This document shows, one piece after another, positions 27,219 to 35,620 of a stretch of DNA of 64,000 nucleotides (within the stretch, counting starts at the first letter, position 1; the number at the start of each line of letters is the position of its first letter). The position numbers and the translations under genes were made by a program. The notes under the pieces were generated by a model. It saw only the letters and a program-made list of their open reading frames with translations, did no database searches and was not told where the DNA came from. The DNA comes from UBA5336 sp038522375 (lineage in GTDB: Bacteria; Pseudomonadota; Alphaproteobacteria; Caulobacterales; Hyphomonadaceae): positions 1 through 64,000 of the forward strand of contig JBCBKE010000003.1 of the NCBI GenBank assembly GCA_038522375.1. The letters run 5' to 3'.

Positions 27219-28244
27219 ATGTCGACGCGCGTTTCGCAGACACAGGCGCCGCGGTCGGTCAAGTTTGACCCAGTGCTGGCCGAAGCGGTCGCGGAGCGGC
27301 TGGCACGAGGGCTCCATCCCACGCTCATCGCCATGCAGTTGAAGGCCATGGCTGATGAGGTCGTCGTCGCGGCATACGTTCGTGAAGCGGAGAAGAACCC
27401 GTTTTTCAGGGGCGCGATGGCCCAGGCCGACGCCCTCAAGAAGCGCGACTGGATCCTCGAGGTGCAGCGGAAGTCCTGGCAGATCCAGGAACATCCCCGC
27501 GAGATTGAGCGCACGGGCCCGCTTGCGCCAGAAGACTTCCGCAAACTTTACTATGCCAACCAGCGGCCCGTGATCATCACCGGACTGGTCGACGATTGGC
27601 CGGCTATGAATCGTTGGGGGCCTGACTATTTCGACGCGAGGATCGGGGCTGATACTCTGGTGGAAGTCCAGAAAGGGCGATCAAAACTCTCATCATTCGA
27701 GGAGAACAAGGTCCGCCTGGCAAAAAAGGTTGAACTTCGGGAGGTCACCAATGCCTTGCGGTCCGATAACCAGTCCAATGATCTTTACATGACGGCCTAT
27801 AATGGAGCTGAGAACCGTGCAGCGCTAGACCCCATCTGGACAGATTTTCCGCCGATCCCTGGCTATATCGACACGAGTGGTGAAGCTGGCGGCTTTCTCT
27901 GGATCGGTCCGGCGGGCACAATCACACCCTTCCACCACGACCTGACCAACAATCTGCTGATTCAGGTGAAGGGCCGAAAAAGGGTCCACATGGTCCCCAA
28001 TTGGGAAGAATCCCGCATGCGGACGCGGAAGGCCTGGTTCAGCGATTGGACGTTGGAGGACATGAAGGCGGCGGGTGACAAGGCGCCCTTGATCATGGAA
28101 ACGGTCATCGAGCCGGGGGATGCGCTCTTTATCCCCGTTGGGTGGTGGCACCATATCGAAAGTCTCGACGTGAGCTATTCGGTTCTGTTCACCAATTTCA
28201 CTTGGGCGAACGATTTTACCAATGCCTTCATGTCGGGGCAGTAA
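27219..28244 (+). CDS. cupin_8/JmjC-type 2-oxoglutarate oxygenase with N-terminal extension
   Basis: A probable Fe(II)/2-oxoglutarate oxygenase of 341 residues. The iron ligands are visible as H239-x-D241 (PFHHDLTNN) and His311 or His312 (GWWHHIES), within GFLWIGPAGTITPFHHD and DALFIPVGWWHHI typical of FIH-like JmjC domains. The RPVIITGLVDDWPA opening is also standard. About 85 residues precede it as a helical domain (LHPTLIAMQLKAMADE) of unknown role. The ribosome site aaaaggga precedes the ATG. Relatives hydroxylate proteins, tRNA or small molecules; the target here is unknown. It is convergent with the TIR gene. Confidence 0.8.
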   Translation: MSTRVSQTQAPRSVKFDPVLAEAVAERLARGLHPTLIAMQLKAMADEVVVAAYVREAEKNPFFRGAMAQADALKKRDWILEVQRKSWQIQEHPREIERTGPLAPEDFRKLYYANQRPVIITGLVDDWPAMNRWGPDYFDARIGADTLVEVQKGRSKLSSFEENKVRLAKKVELREVTNALRSDNQSNDLYMTAYNGAENRAALDPIWTDFPPIPGYIDTSGEAGGFLWIGPAGTITPFHHDLTNNLLIQVKGRKRVHMVPNWEESRMRTRKAWFSDWTLEDMKAAGDKAPLIMETVIEPGDALFIPVGWWHHIESLDVSYSVLFTNFTWANDFTNAFMSGQ

Positions 28245-28274
28245 GCCGTCCTTATTGGGCGCCATCGCGGGCCA

Positions 28275-30035
28275 CTAAAGCCAGATCTCGACCCGGTTAT
28301 TGGGCAATCCCTTGAAGCGCCCGTCCAGCGAGATGAGCCTGTAGCTCTCTTCATTGGCCCAGCTCTGTCGGCCAAGCGCTTCGCTGAAGTCGGCGCAGAG
28401 GGTACGCAGCCGCGCTGCCTGGTCCGCCTGGCGGTCGTGGTAATAGCGAATGGACCGGTTCTTGCCGTCGGGTGCCGGGATCAGCTCAATGCCGAGGACG
28501 CGGTAGCCCTCCGCCGTGAGGCGCTTGGCCAGGGCCTGGGCATCTTCCCGCTGGTCCTTGCCGGAGATATGCAGGTAGATGTCCCGGATCTCGAACGGAT
28601 CGGCGGGGGAAACCGGTATGTCGGCTGTGGCCCCCAGGCCGCGGTCAGGCTCCATGCTTTGGGGCGGCAAAGGGTCCTGTACAGCGGCCTCCTCTGGCTC
28701 CTGCGGCGCTTGGTTGATCGGTCCAGGACAATTGTTTTCATAGACGCAGATGGCTGCTGCGGTCCCATCGCACTGCGGATGGGGAACCCGCCATTCGGCC
28801 AGTGTCTGGGCGTTGAAGAAGGGATGCAGCGTTTCCGGCGCGTTCGTCAGGACCGTTTCGGGTGTTCCGTTCTCCGGGGGCAGCGCAGGGTCTTGCGTGT
28901 CTGCCTCCTTCGCCAGTTCACAGGCAAGCAGGGCCCGGGCAAGAAAGGCTTTCGCCTGGGTCTCCGGTTCGGTTTCCGTCAGAAGACCCATGACGGCGCC
29001 AACCGTTTCCCATGCGTCTGCGTAATCCTCCGCATTGAGCTCTGCGCTGGCGAGGTCGAGGGATATTTCGACGCGAAGCGGGCGGACGCTCTCGCGGTCA
29101 ATGGCGCCGACCAGCTTCAAACCGTCTTCGAGTGATTGGCTGGCGCGGGAGAGCAACCGCTCGCTTTCGTCCTGGTCCTCTTCTCCCACATTCGCGACGA
29201 GATTGGCTTTGCCGTCGGCCCAGTTTCGCGCAGCGTTTGTGAGCCGTTCACTGTCTTCGTCAGCCAGATTGACCGATTGGATAGCGAACCAGCTCATCGC
29301 AGCCGCAGCGACCGCGGCGATGATCGCGAAGGCACCGAATGTCGCCAGGACGGCGCGGATACGGCGTGCATTGCGGATGGCGTGTTTCCGGGCGTCCTGG
29401 CTGGCCGCGATGTATCGCGCCGTGTCTGGCGCAACGCCATCAAGTTCAGCCTCTTTCTTCATCCAGCTCTCGGCCTGGGTGAGCTGGTCACCCGACAGCA
29501 GGTCGTCCTCCTGGCGTTTCCAGGCGCTCGCACGCTCGGCATAGCGGCGGCGGAGACGCAACTGGTCGATATTATCGCGAAGCTCGGCCTTCAGTTTGCG
29601 GGAGCCCACGAAGAAACCGCCGCCATCGCCGGCGCGCACCGGGAAGAAGTGGACATAGTTCAATTTGGAAACGCGGTGCCGAACCGATTTTTCTGCTTCA
29701 TCCGCAGACGGCGTTTCCGGCAGGGCCCGCGGAAGCACCGGGATGATACGCTTCTCCTTCTCCTCGGCAATTTCCAGTTCGGTGCGGCAATTTTCGGAGG
29801 CGAGCCAATGCTCTGTCAGGATGATGATGAACGTGTCAGATGCGCCGATCATCTCCTCCAGCCGTTCCCGCCAGGGCTCGCCGGGGCGGATGCCCTCTTC
29901 ATCGAAATCGGGATTGTAGCCGTCCTCTGCCAGCAAGCCTTCGAGCTGGCGGCGGAAGTCGGTGTCCTTCCGGTTGTAGGAAATGAAGATGTTGCCGCTT
30001 TCGATAACCTCGGAGGAGTTGTCGGACTGGGCCAT
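28275..30035 (-). CDS. membrane-anchored TIR-domain protein with C-terminal LytR-C/SPOR-like domain
   Basis: A 586-residue protein (start 30035 chosen because AAGGA lies eight bases upstream). Residues 14-150 form a TIR domain: NIFISYNRKDTDF, FIIILTEHWLASENCRTELE, with Glu86 at the usual catalytic position after S..C. Next is the linker ERASAWKRQEDDLLSGDQL...SW, then Y-I-A-A-S, known from TIR and STAND-type signalling proteins. One transmembrane helix lies near 229-252, followed by a helical region, an acidic Pro-rich spacer and a final 100-residue domain resembling LytR-C/SPOR folds. TIR domains are often NADases in immunity. Orientation suggests a cytoplasmic TIR and a periplasmic sensor, which is inference. 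Confidence 0.8.
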   Translation of the reverse strand: MAQSDNSSEVIESGNIFISYNRKDTDFRRQLEGLLAEDGYNPDFDEEGIRPGEPWRERLEEMIGASDTFIIILTEHWLASENCRTELEIAEEKEKRIIPVLPRALPETPSADEAEKSVRHRVSKLNYVHFFPVRAGDGGGFFVGSRKLKAELRDNIDQLRLRRRYAERASAWKRQEDDLLSGDQLTQAESWMKKEAELDGVAPDTARYIAASQDARKHAIRNARRIRAVLATFGAFAIIAAVAAAAMSWFAIQSVNLADEDSERLTNAARNWADGKANLVANVGEEDQDESERLLSRASQSLEDGLKLVGAIDRESVRPLRVEISLDLASAELNAEDYADAWETVGAVMGLLTETEPETQAKAFLARALLACELAKEADTQDPALPPENGTPETVLTNAPETLHPFFNAQTLAEWRVPHPQCDGTAAAICVYENNCPGPINQAPQEPEEAAVQDPLPPQSMEPDRGLGATADIPVSPADPFEIRDIYLHISGKDQREDAQALAKRLTAEGYRVLGIELIPAPDGKNRSIRYYHDRQADQAARLRTLCADFSEALGRQSWANEESYRLISLDGRFKGLPNNRVEIWL

Positions 30036-30115
30036 CGCGAACATCCTTTGACGCAACGTCACACTGCCATCGTTGCGTGATAGAAACAATCGTCTGTTAC
30101 GGGGCCGCGTTTCGC

Positions 30116-30622
30116 CTACAGGTCGCCAAAATCTACAACATCCACGCCATGCCCAGTGGCGTCGGCAAAGCGGACAAGGTCGTCCCGGGCAATCGCGGTC
30201 GTTGCCGTGTTCACCAAGGGGTGAAAGTTCACGGTATCGAACGCCATCAACGCTGCATCGGCAATGAACTTCACCCGTTTGGCTGTGTCATTCATGAGGG
30301 CAAAGGCGGTGACAGACCCCGGTACGACGCCAAGCAGGTCGCCCATCAGTTCCGGCGAGCCGAATGACAGGCGCCGCGTGCCGACCCGCTTGTGGAGCTG
30401 GTTGAGGCGAAGCTGACTGTCGGCGTGGGCGGAGATGAGGACAATGGCCCCATCCTTGTCGGTCATGAAAAGGTTCTTCGTGTGGCCGCCCGGGATCGTG
30501 GCCTTGAGGTCGCGGCCTTCCTCCACGGTGTACACCGCCGCGTGCCAGACGGTGGAATGGTGGATGCCCAGGCGGTCGAGATAGGCGAACAGGGCGTCGG
30601 GCGTTGCGGGGCTTGCGATCAT
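30116..30622 (-). CDS. prolyl-tRNA deacylase, YbaK/ProX family
   Basis: A 168-residue editing-domain protein that hydrolyses mischarged Ala- or Cys-tRNA-Pro. The fold's signatures are present: GGHTKNLFMTDKDG, the RRLSFGSPELMGDLLGVVPGSVT stretch containing the GxxPGSVTAF segment, and FIADAALMAFDTVNFHP. The start at 30622 (MIASPATPDALFAYL) fits family length; the open frame continues upstream without coding character. It lies 80 bases upstream of the TIR gene and is divergent from the DUF6065 gene. Confidence 0.85.
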   Translation of the reverse strand: MIASPATPDALFAYLDRLGIHHSTVWHAAVYTVEEGRDLKATIPGGHTKNLFMTDKDGAIVLISAHADSQLRLNQLHKRVGTRRLSFGSPELMGDLLGVVPGSVTAFALMNDTAKRVKFIADAALMAFDTVNFHPLVNTATTAIARDDLVRFADATGHGVDVVDFGDL

Positions 30623-30675
30623 GGGACGCTTTCGGGCAAACCCTAGCGTTCCCATCAACCGCTGAGGGCGCATCG

Positions 30676-31410
30676 ATGGAACTGGACGCCTACAAGATCT
30701 ACGACGTTGCGCCCGAACTGGTGCCGGCCCGGTCAGACCGGGCCTGGATGGATGCCTTCCCCGACCGGCACCCCTATCGGTGCCTGCCTTTGACCATGGC
30801 GAACTCAAGCGGGTGGGAGATCCTTTGCCCGATCGATGTGAAGCTTCGCTGGAACGGCCGGCCGGGCGAGCAGGACCTCACCCTTGAGACACCCGGAGAC
30901 CCAAGGGCACTGGCAGCCTTTGCCGACAGTCATTTTCGGCGCGGGATCGCCACCTTCCACACGGGGTACCTGTTTCGAACGCCGCCGGGCTGGGGTGTCT
31001 GGGCCAGCGGTCCGCCGAATTGGCCTAAGGATGGGATCAATCCGCTGACTGGTCTGATTGAAACGGACTGGTTGCCGTTTCCGTTCACGATGAATTGGCA
31101 GATGACCCGGCCCGGCGAGGTCATCTTCAAGAAGGGCGAACCCTTCTGCTTCATCACCCTGATGGAACACAAGAAACTGGAAGAGATCACGCCGAAGCGG
31201 CGCAAGCTGGCCGACAATCCCGATCTGACGAAGGAGTATGAGGCCTGGCGCGACAGCCGGTACGATTTCAACGACCGGCTGGCCAGCCGGGAGGCCGAAG
31301 CGATGAAGGCCCGCTGGCAACGCCACTATATGCGGGGTGAAAAGGTCACCGGTGACAAGGCCGATGGGCACCAGACCAAGCGCCGCTTGCAGCCACCGGA
31401 AGACGCCTAG
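30676..31410 (+). CDS. DUF6065 family protein
   Basis: A 244-residue soluble protein that I recognise as DUF6065-like. The conserved pattern includes RAWMDAFPDRHPYRCLPLTMANSSGW, the central GPPNWPKDGINPLTGLIETDW, and FTMNWQMTRPGEVIFKKGEPFCFI. No function is established. Many Trp, Pro and His residues in conserved positions suggest an enzyme or ligand-binding beta-rich domain. The start at 30676 is picked from the family alignment in memory. It is divergent from the ProX gene by 53 bases and lies 2.4 kb from the JmjC oxygenase. Confidence 0.65.
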   Translation: MELDAYKIYDVAPELVPARSDRAWMDAFPDRHPYRCLPLTMANSSGWEILCPIDVKLRWNGRPGEQDLTLETPGDPRALAAFADSHFRRGIATFHTGYLFRTPPGWGVWASGPPNWPKDGINPLTGLIETDWLPFPFTMNWQMTRPGEVIFKKGEPFCFITLMEHKKLEEITPKRRKLADNPDLTKEYEAWRDSRYDFNDRLASREAEAMKARWQRHYMRGEKVTGDKADGHQTKRRLQPPEDA

Positions 31411-31520
31411 GTTGCGCTTGGGGTACAGTGAGGGTCCAATTTCTGCCACATTTCGGCAGCGACATCCCCTCATCGGCGAAATCTTGACAAAAGGCCGATG
31501 TACTGGACGGGGAGACTCCA

Positions 31521-31859
31521 ATGAAGACTGTTCTGACCGCTGCCGCTTTCGCGATGGCTGTATCGTCGCCAGCATTTGCTGCAACCATGACCCTTGAATT
31601 CGCGCCCGATGACGGAAGTCCGGCGGCGTCCTGGGTCTTTGATGATGCCACCATGACAGCGACTGCACCCGATGGCTCGACTGGGCCCTACACCTGGGAC
31701 GATGAAGCCGGCGTACTCTGCGGCACCGATCCCGATGGAAACGACGTGTGCGCCACCATCGTCATGACCGAGGAGGCCCCCACGGTGGGCTCGTCATCGA
31801 CCTACACGCTCAACAATGGCGATACCGGCACGGTCACCGTCAAGGCGATGACCGAGTAG
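31521..31859 (+). CDS. small exported protein of unknown function
   Basis: A 112-residue protein with a clear signal peptide (cleavage near SPAFA) and a ribosome site ggggaga. The mature part is acidic and strand-rich with two cysteines (VLCGTDPDGNDVCATI) that may form a disulphide, ending in a Thr/Gly-rich stretch. I do not recognise a family. It has its own leader containing TTGACA (31484-31489) but no good -10 partner. Confidence 0.6.
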   Translation: MKTVLTAAAFAMAVSSPAFAATMTLEFAPDDGSPAASWVFDDATMTATAPDGSTGPYTWDDEAGVLCGTDPDGNDVCATIVMTEEAPTVGSSSTYTLNNGDTGTVTVKAMTE

Positions 31860-32021
31860 GAATTATCGCGCGATTTGCAATGATCCGGCGTGTGGGCTCA
31901 GCTTGCACGCCGTTTCCTTTTCCGATCCGCCGGCGTTTCCATTTGTTAACGCAAACGCGGCTTGGCAGCGCGTCGCCGGCAGCCTATGGCGCCTTCAGGG
32001 CAGCGTTTGGAAAGCGCGGGT

Positions 32022-32606
32022 ATGGCTTTGGATCGACAAACCCTGGACATGACCGGCGCCCGAACCGGTGAGCTGTTCGAACATACGTTGCAACTGGGCG
32101 ACGAAACCGTGACGCTCGCTAACATCGCGACGATGGCGATCGAGACCGAGCGATTTCGGCCCTTTGACATGCCTCGAAACCGGGTCGCCCAGCGCTTGGC
32201 CCTGGTCGCAGCAAGCTTTGCATTCATTGCGGCTATCCTCTGTCTTGCCTGGTGGGGCCTTTCGGCTGCGGGTCTGTTGTCGTCAATCGCGATTGCGTCC
32301 CTTGTGTTGTTGATCCTGTTCCTGGCATTGGCTGGCCGCGCGATGTGGCTCTCGAGAAGGATCGGGCAGGTGCAGGACTATTACCGGCTCAGCATTGGGG
32401 CATCCGACGGTCGCGCCATCTTTCTGGTCGATGACAGCAAGGCGATGCTCGAGCAGGTGCGGGACCTGTTGCGCCGGAAAATCGACACAAGAGACCACAC
32501 CACGCGGGAGCGGTTCGACCTGAATACCGATACGGTTGAGATGCTTGGTGCGGGTGGCGATGCCGCTCAACCACCAAGTGCGGGGGCGGGCACGCCGGCG
32601 TCCTGA
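32022..32606 (+). CDS. two-helix membrane protein, DUF6232-like
   Basis: A 194-residue protein. An N-terminal strand region (FEHTLQLGDETVTLANIATMAIE) precedes two adjacent transmembrane helices (about 58-105). A cytoplasmic region follows with GRAIFLVDDSKAMLEQVRDLL and an Ala/Pro-rich tail. The order of beta strands, paired helices and a second strand block resembles DUF6232 proteins. The function is unknown. The start is set at 32022; the longer frame to 31962 lacks a ribosome site. Confidence 0.6.
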   Translation: MALDRQTLDMTGARTGELFEHTLQLGDETVTLANIATMAIETERFRPFDMPRNRVAQRLALVAASFAFIAAILCLAWWGLSAAGLLSSIAIASLVLLILFLALAGRAMWLSRRIGQVQDYYRLSIGASDGRAIFLVDDSKAMLEQVRDLLRRKIDTRDHTTRERFDLNTDTVEMLGAGGDAAQPPSAGAGTPAS

Positions 32607-32747
32607 CCCCGCCAGCCGGCTTATCTTGCGAGTGGCGCTTGAGTTTCGCGGCTCGATCTGCGACACGGCGCGGTTTTACGGCATCCATCCTGGGGCGGAG
32701 ACGCGTTCGATCCGCCGCGCCCCAGCCTGCGAAGGGACCCCGAATTC

Positions 32748-33692
32748 ATGGCACGTCAACGGAAGCGGAAGGGCGTTCCCATCCACGGATGGCTTAATCT
32801 GAACAAACCCCAGGACGTTACCTCGACCCAGGCCGTGGGTATCCTCAAGCGGCTGACCAATGCCCAGAAGGTGGGCCATGGCGGCACGCTCGACCCGCTT
32901 GCCGAGGGCATCCTGCCATTGGCGTTCGGCGAGGCAACCAAGACCGTGCAGTGGGCCATGGACGCGGACAAGGAGTATGTCTTCACCATCGACTGGGGCC
33001 GCTCGACCGATACCCAGGACCGGGAGGGCACCGTGATCGGCGAGAGCGACGCACGGCCCAGTCGCGACGCCGTCGAGGGCGCGTTGGCAACCTATGTGGG
33101 CGAGATCGAGCAGGTGCCGCCGAAGTACTCCGCCATCAAGGTGAATGGCGAACGGGCCTATGACCTGGCGCGTGAGGGCGAGGATTTCGTTCTGAAAGGC
33201 CGGTCTGTCAGGGTGTACTCCGCCGAGGTCACCGACATGCCCGATGCGGACCAGACCACCCTCCACGTGCGGTGCGGCAAGGGCTTCTACGTGCGGGCGC
33301 TGGCGAGGGACCTTGCCTTCGACCTGGGGTGTGAAGGCCACATCACCTTCCTTCGCCGGACCCGCGTGGGTGTGTTTTCGGAGGACGAAGCGGTTTCCCT
33401 GGCCGATATCGAGGCGATGGCCGACGGGGACACGATTATCGCCACATTCGATGCCGTCGAAGCCGTTCTGGACGATGTGCCCGCCATCACGGTTGGCGTC
33501 GACGAAGCGACAGCCATTCGGCAGGGGCGGACCGTTCGTCTGTTGCCCCACGTGCTTGAGGCCTGGCGGGCCGATCCACGCTCAGACCGGGACGACCGCC
33601 TGACCCTGGCGCTTGACGGGTGTACGGCCCTCGCGCTGGGTGAGGTGCGGGCTGGGCAGTTCAACCCGTCCAAGGTTTTCCAGATCCGCTAG
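32748..33692 (+). CDS. truB: tRNA pseudouridine(55) synthase
   Basis: TruB forms pseudouridine 55 in the T-loop of tRNAs. The protein (314 residues) has HGWLNLNKPQDVTSTQAVG, GHGGTLDPLAEGILPLAFGEATK with the catalytic aspartate, and VPPKYSAIKVNGERAYDLAREGE. A PUA-like C-terminal part follows. It is usually beside rbfA and rpsO in this class, but neither is adjacent here. Its TAG stop is the first half of repeat R1 copy 3. Confidence 0.93.
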   Translation: MARQRKRKGVPIHGWLNLNKPQDVTSTQAVGILKRLTNAQKVGHGGTLDPLAEGILPLAFGEATKTVQWAMDADKEYVFTIDWGRSTDTQDREGTVIGESDARPSRDAVEGALATYVGEIEQVPPKYSAIKVNGERAYDLAREGEDFVLKGRSVRVYSAEVTDMPDADQTTLHVRCGKGFYVRALARDLAFDLGCEGHITFLRRTRVGVFSEDEAVSLADIEAMADGDTIIATFDAVEAVLDDVPAITVGVDEATAIRQGRTVRLLPHVLEAWRADPRSDRDDRLTLALDGCTALALGEVRAGQFNPSKVFQIR

Positions 33693-33792
33693 AGCGCCAC
33701 GTTCTCAAATGGAATCGGCGCGCCGCTTCAAGTCCTTGTCTTGACGCGCTTTCGAACGGCGAACCGGTGCCCACTTCGCCTGGAAGCGCTAG
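33689..33792 (+). repeat. intergenic repeat family R1, copy 3
   Basis: The cleanest R1 copy. It is bounded on both sides by CTAG, with imperfectly inverted ends: CTAGAGCGCCA at the left, and TGG-AAGCGCTAG at the right. Inside are GGCGCGCC and the small hairpin TCAAG/CTTGA. The left CTAG contains the truB stop codon. The element separates truB from the VWA gene. Confidence 0.9.
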
Positions 33793-33920
33793 GTGTGGCG
33801 GTCCGTTAACGGGGTTGCGGGCCGTCGGCATTCACCTTTGAGTAACCATTTGGCCGCCGCCGGACGGCCCCATTCTCGCGCGAGTGTACAATCACTGAAA
33901 CGAGACGAGGGACCTTTTCC

Positions 33921-34685
33921 ATGATCCGCACAATTGGAACCGTTGCTGCCCTGGTTGCCGCCTCGATCGGGGCGGCCGCGACCCCGGCAGAACCGACAGA
34001 CATCACCCGCCCCGCCACCATTCCAGAGGAGACCGCCATGCATTCCTATATTCTGTTGGACCGAACCGGGTCGATGGCCTCGATTTGGGACGAGGCGCTT
34101 TCATCGGTGAACGCCTATGCGACATCGGTAGCTGAAGAGGAAAGCGGCGAGCGTGACACGCTGGAAACCTCGGTCACCGTAGCAGTGTTTGATGCCCAGG
34201 ACGGGCTGCAATTCGACGTGCTGCGTAAGGGGGTGAATGCCGACAACTGGACGCCCGTGACCAATGACGAAGCCAATCCCCGGGGCATGACCCCGCTATT
34301 CGATGCAATCGGGCGCTTGGTGTCCATTGCCGAGACGGACAAACCGGAAAAGGCGGTCATCGTCATCATGACCGATGGCCATGAAAATGCCTCCCGCGAG
34401 GTGACCCGTGACGGCGCGAAGGCCGCACTCGACAGGGCCCGGGCCAAGGGCTGGGAAGTGGTGTTCCTGGGCGCAGAATTCGCAAGCTTTGGTGATGCCG
34501 GCGCCGTTGGCGTATCTGCCGCAAAGTCCATGGCCGTGGGCGCGGGCCAGCTCAATGCCTCGATGGAACGGCTTGCCAAGCAAAGCCGTCGCTATGGAAA
34601 AGACCAGCAGGACGATGTGTCTTTCGGCGCTGAAGACCGCGCCGTCGCCGGCGAGGAAGCCGTCAAACAGCGCAAGGGCGAGTAG
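33921..34685 (+). CDS. VWA-domain protein
   Basis: A 254-residue protein with a von Willebrand A fold. The metal site begins LLDRTGSMASIW (DxTxS rather than the usual DxSxS), with the later metal-site threonine near PRGMTPLFDAI and VIVIMTDGHENAS. Two starts are possible. The ATG at 33921 (gaggga ribosome site) adds a signal-peptide-like leader ending near AAATPA. The ATG at 34038 (agaggag site) gives a cytoplasmic 215-residue form that homologues of this type often show. The C-terminus is Lys/Glu-rich and probably disordered. No AAA+ partner lies nearby. Confidence 0.7.
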   Translation: MIRTIGTVAALVAASIGAAATPAEPTDITRPATIPEETAMHSYILLDRTGSMASIWDEALSSVNAYATSVAEEESGERDTLETSVTVAVFDAQDGLQFDVLRKGVNADNWTPVTNDEANPRGMTPLFDAIGRLVSIAETDKPEKAVIVIMTDGHENASREVTRDGAKAALDRARAKGWEVVFLGAEFASFGDAGAVGVSAAKSMAVGAGQLNASMERLAKQSRRYGKDQQDDVSFGAEDRAVAGEEAVKQRKGE

Positions 34686-34818
34686 TCCGCAAAGCGCGGA
34701 CCGTCATCTGCCGTCGCACTGGATCGGACAGGGCTTCGGGGACATTTATTTTCATGTTCGCTGATTGGCTAGAAGCACAATTAATTCCGAGCAGGATTCC
34801 ACGACGGGTCCAAAATCT

Positions 34819-34865
34819 TTGACATCGCGCATTCCTGACCTTATCTTTGTAAAATATCTTTTACA
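34819..34865 (+). promoter_or_regulatory. promoter with palindromic operator for the membrane protein/XRE pair
   Basis: A consensus -35 TTGACA (34819-34824), a 17-base spacer and -10 TATCTT (34842-34847) are followed at once by the perfect inverted repeat TGTAAAA-TATC-TTTTACA (34848-34865). The palindrome covers the expected transcription start, where a bound repressor would block initiation. The XRE protein encoded by the second gene is the obvious candidate repressor. Confidence 0.72.
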
Positions 34866-34877
34866 TAGGAGAATGGT

Positions 34878-35303
34878 GTGTCGTTCCTCGAGAAAAGCGC
34901 TTGGATCACGGTTGTGACGCTGGTGATTGTCTATGGGCAGTACTTTTTCTGGCTGGGATCGGGCTATGCCGCGGGTGCCCCGGTGCCGCTTGAAGCGACG
35001 CTCAGACCACTGATCACGACGACCGTCCTGTGGATTGTGACGCTTGTCATTGGCCATGCCGTGATTGGCGGGTTCTCCGGACGAGGCGAAACTGGTCAGG
35101 GTGACGAGCGCGATCGCCTTATCGAGATGAAAGCGTCGCAACCGACAGCGGTTGTGATGGGCTTTGGCCTGTTCGGTATTATCGCGATGGCCTATGCCGG
35201 CATCGACCGTGCGCTCATCGTTCACCACCTCATTGGCCTCCAAGTGCTTGCCGCGCTGGTGGAGTTCGGGTCTCGCATCCGGTCGTACCGGATGGCCATA
35301 TAG
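34878..35303 (+). CDS. four-helix membrane protein, DUF2178-like, partner of XRE regulator
   Basis: A 141-residue integral membrane protein with four hydrophobic segments in two pairs separated by a charged cytoplasmic loop (SGRGETGQGDERDRLIEMKAS). The GTG start lies five bases after the ribosome site aggaga and downstream of the palindromic operator. Pairs of such a protein with a small XRE regulator are widespread, but the role is unknown; it may sense a membrane or small-molecule signal. The stop overlaps the GTG that could start the regulator. Confidence 0.72.
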   Translation: MSFLEKSAWITVVTLVIVYGQYFFWLGSGYAAGAPVPLEATLRPLITTTVLWIVTLVIGHAVIGGFSGRGETGQGDERDRLIEMKASQPTAVVMGFGLFGIIAMAYAGIDRALIVHHLIGLQVLAALVEFGSRIRSYRMAI

Positions 35304-35323
35304 TGGGAAAACCGCTGCCGTTC

Positions 35324-35527
35324 ATGAACCGGGTCAAGGATTTGCGTGAGGCGGCGGGCATGACCCAGGCCGAGCTTGCCCAGTCGATCTCCATGACCCG
35401 CCAAACGGTGATCGCCATCGAGCGAGGCAAGTACTCGCCTTCGCTTGAAGCGGCGTTTCGCATTGCCCAAACCTTTCAGGTGGGCCTCGAGGATGTTTTC
35501 GTCTGGACTGGTGATGTGACGCGCTGA
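35324..35527 (+). CDS. XRE-family helix-turn-helix regulator
   Basis: A 67-residue DNA-binding protein consisting of one HTH domain: RVKDLREAAGMTQAELAQSISMTRQTVIAIERGKYSPSL spans helices 1-4, with the recognition helix at MTRQTVIAIE. Close relatives of this size (the YgzD type) usually end with a V-E-D-V-F motif as here (GLEDVF). A GTG at 35303, overlapping the previous stop, is a longer alternative start. It probably represses its own operon through the palindrome upstream. Confidence 0.85.
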   Translation: MNRVKDLREAAGMTQAELAQSISMTRQTVIAIERGKYSPSLEAAFRIAQTFQVGLEDVFVWTGDVTR

Positions 35528-35620
35528 CCTTGCATTTGTGCCGGTGAAGTCTGCCGATCTCCCTTGACCGGTGCCCCGTGCGTGGGGCCAAGACGGAGGG
35601 ATCTGTTTCCGGAGGACCCC

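Noticed and set aside
9694..33792. R1 copies as CRISPR repeats
   Set aside because: The copies lie 10 kb or more apart, with no regular spacers and no cas genes.
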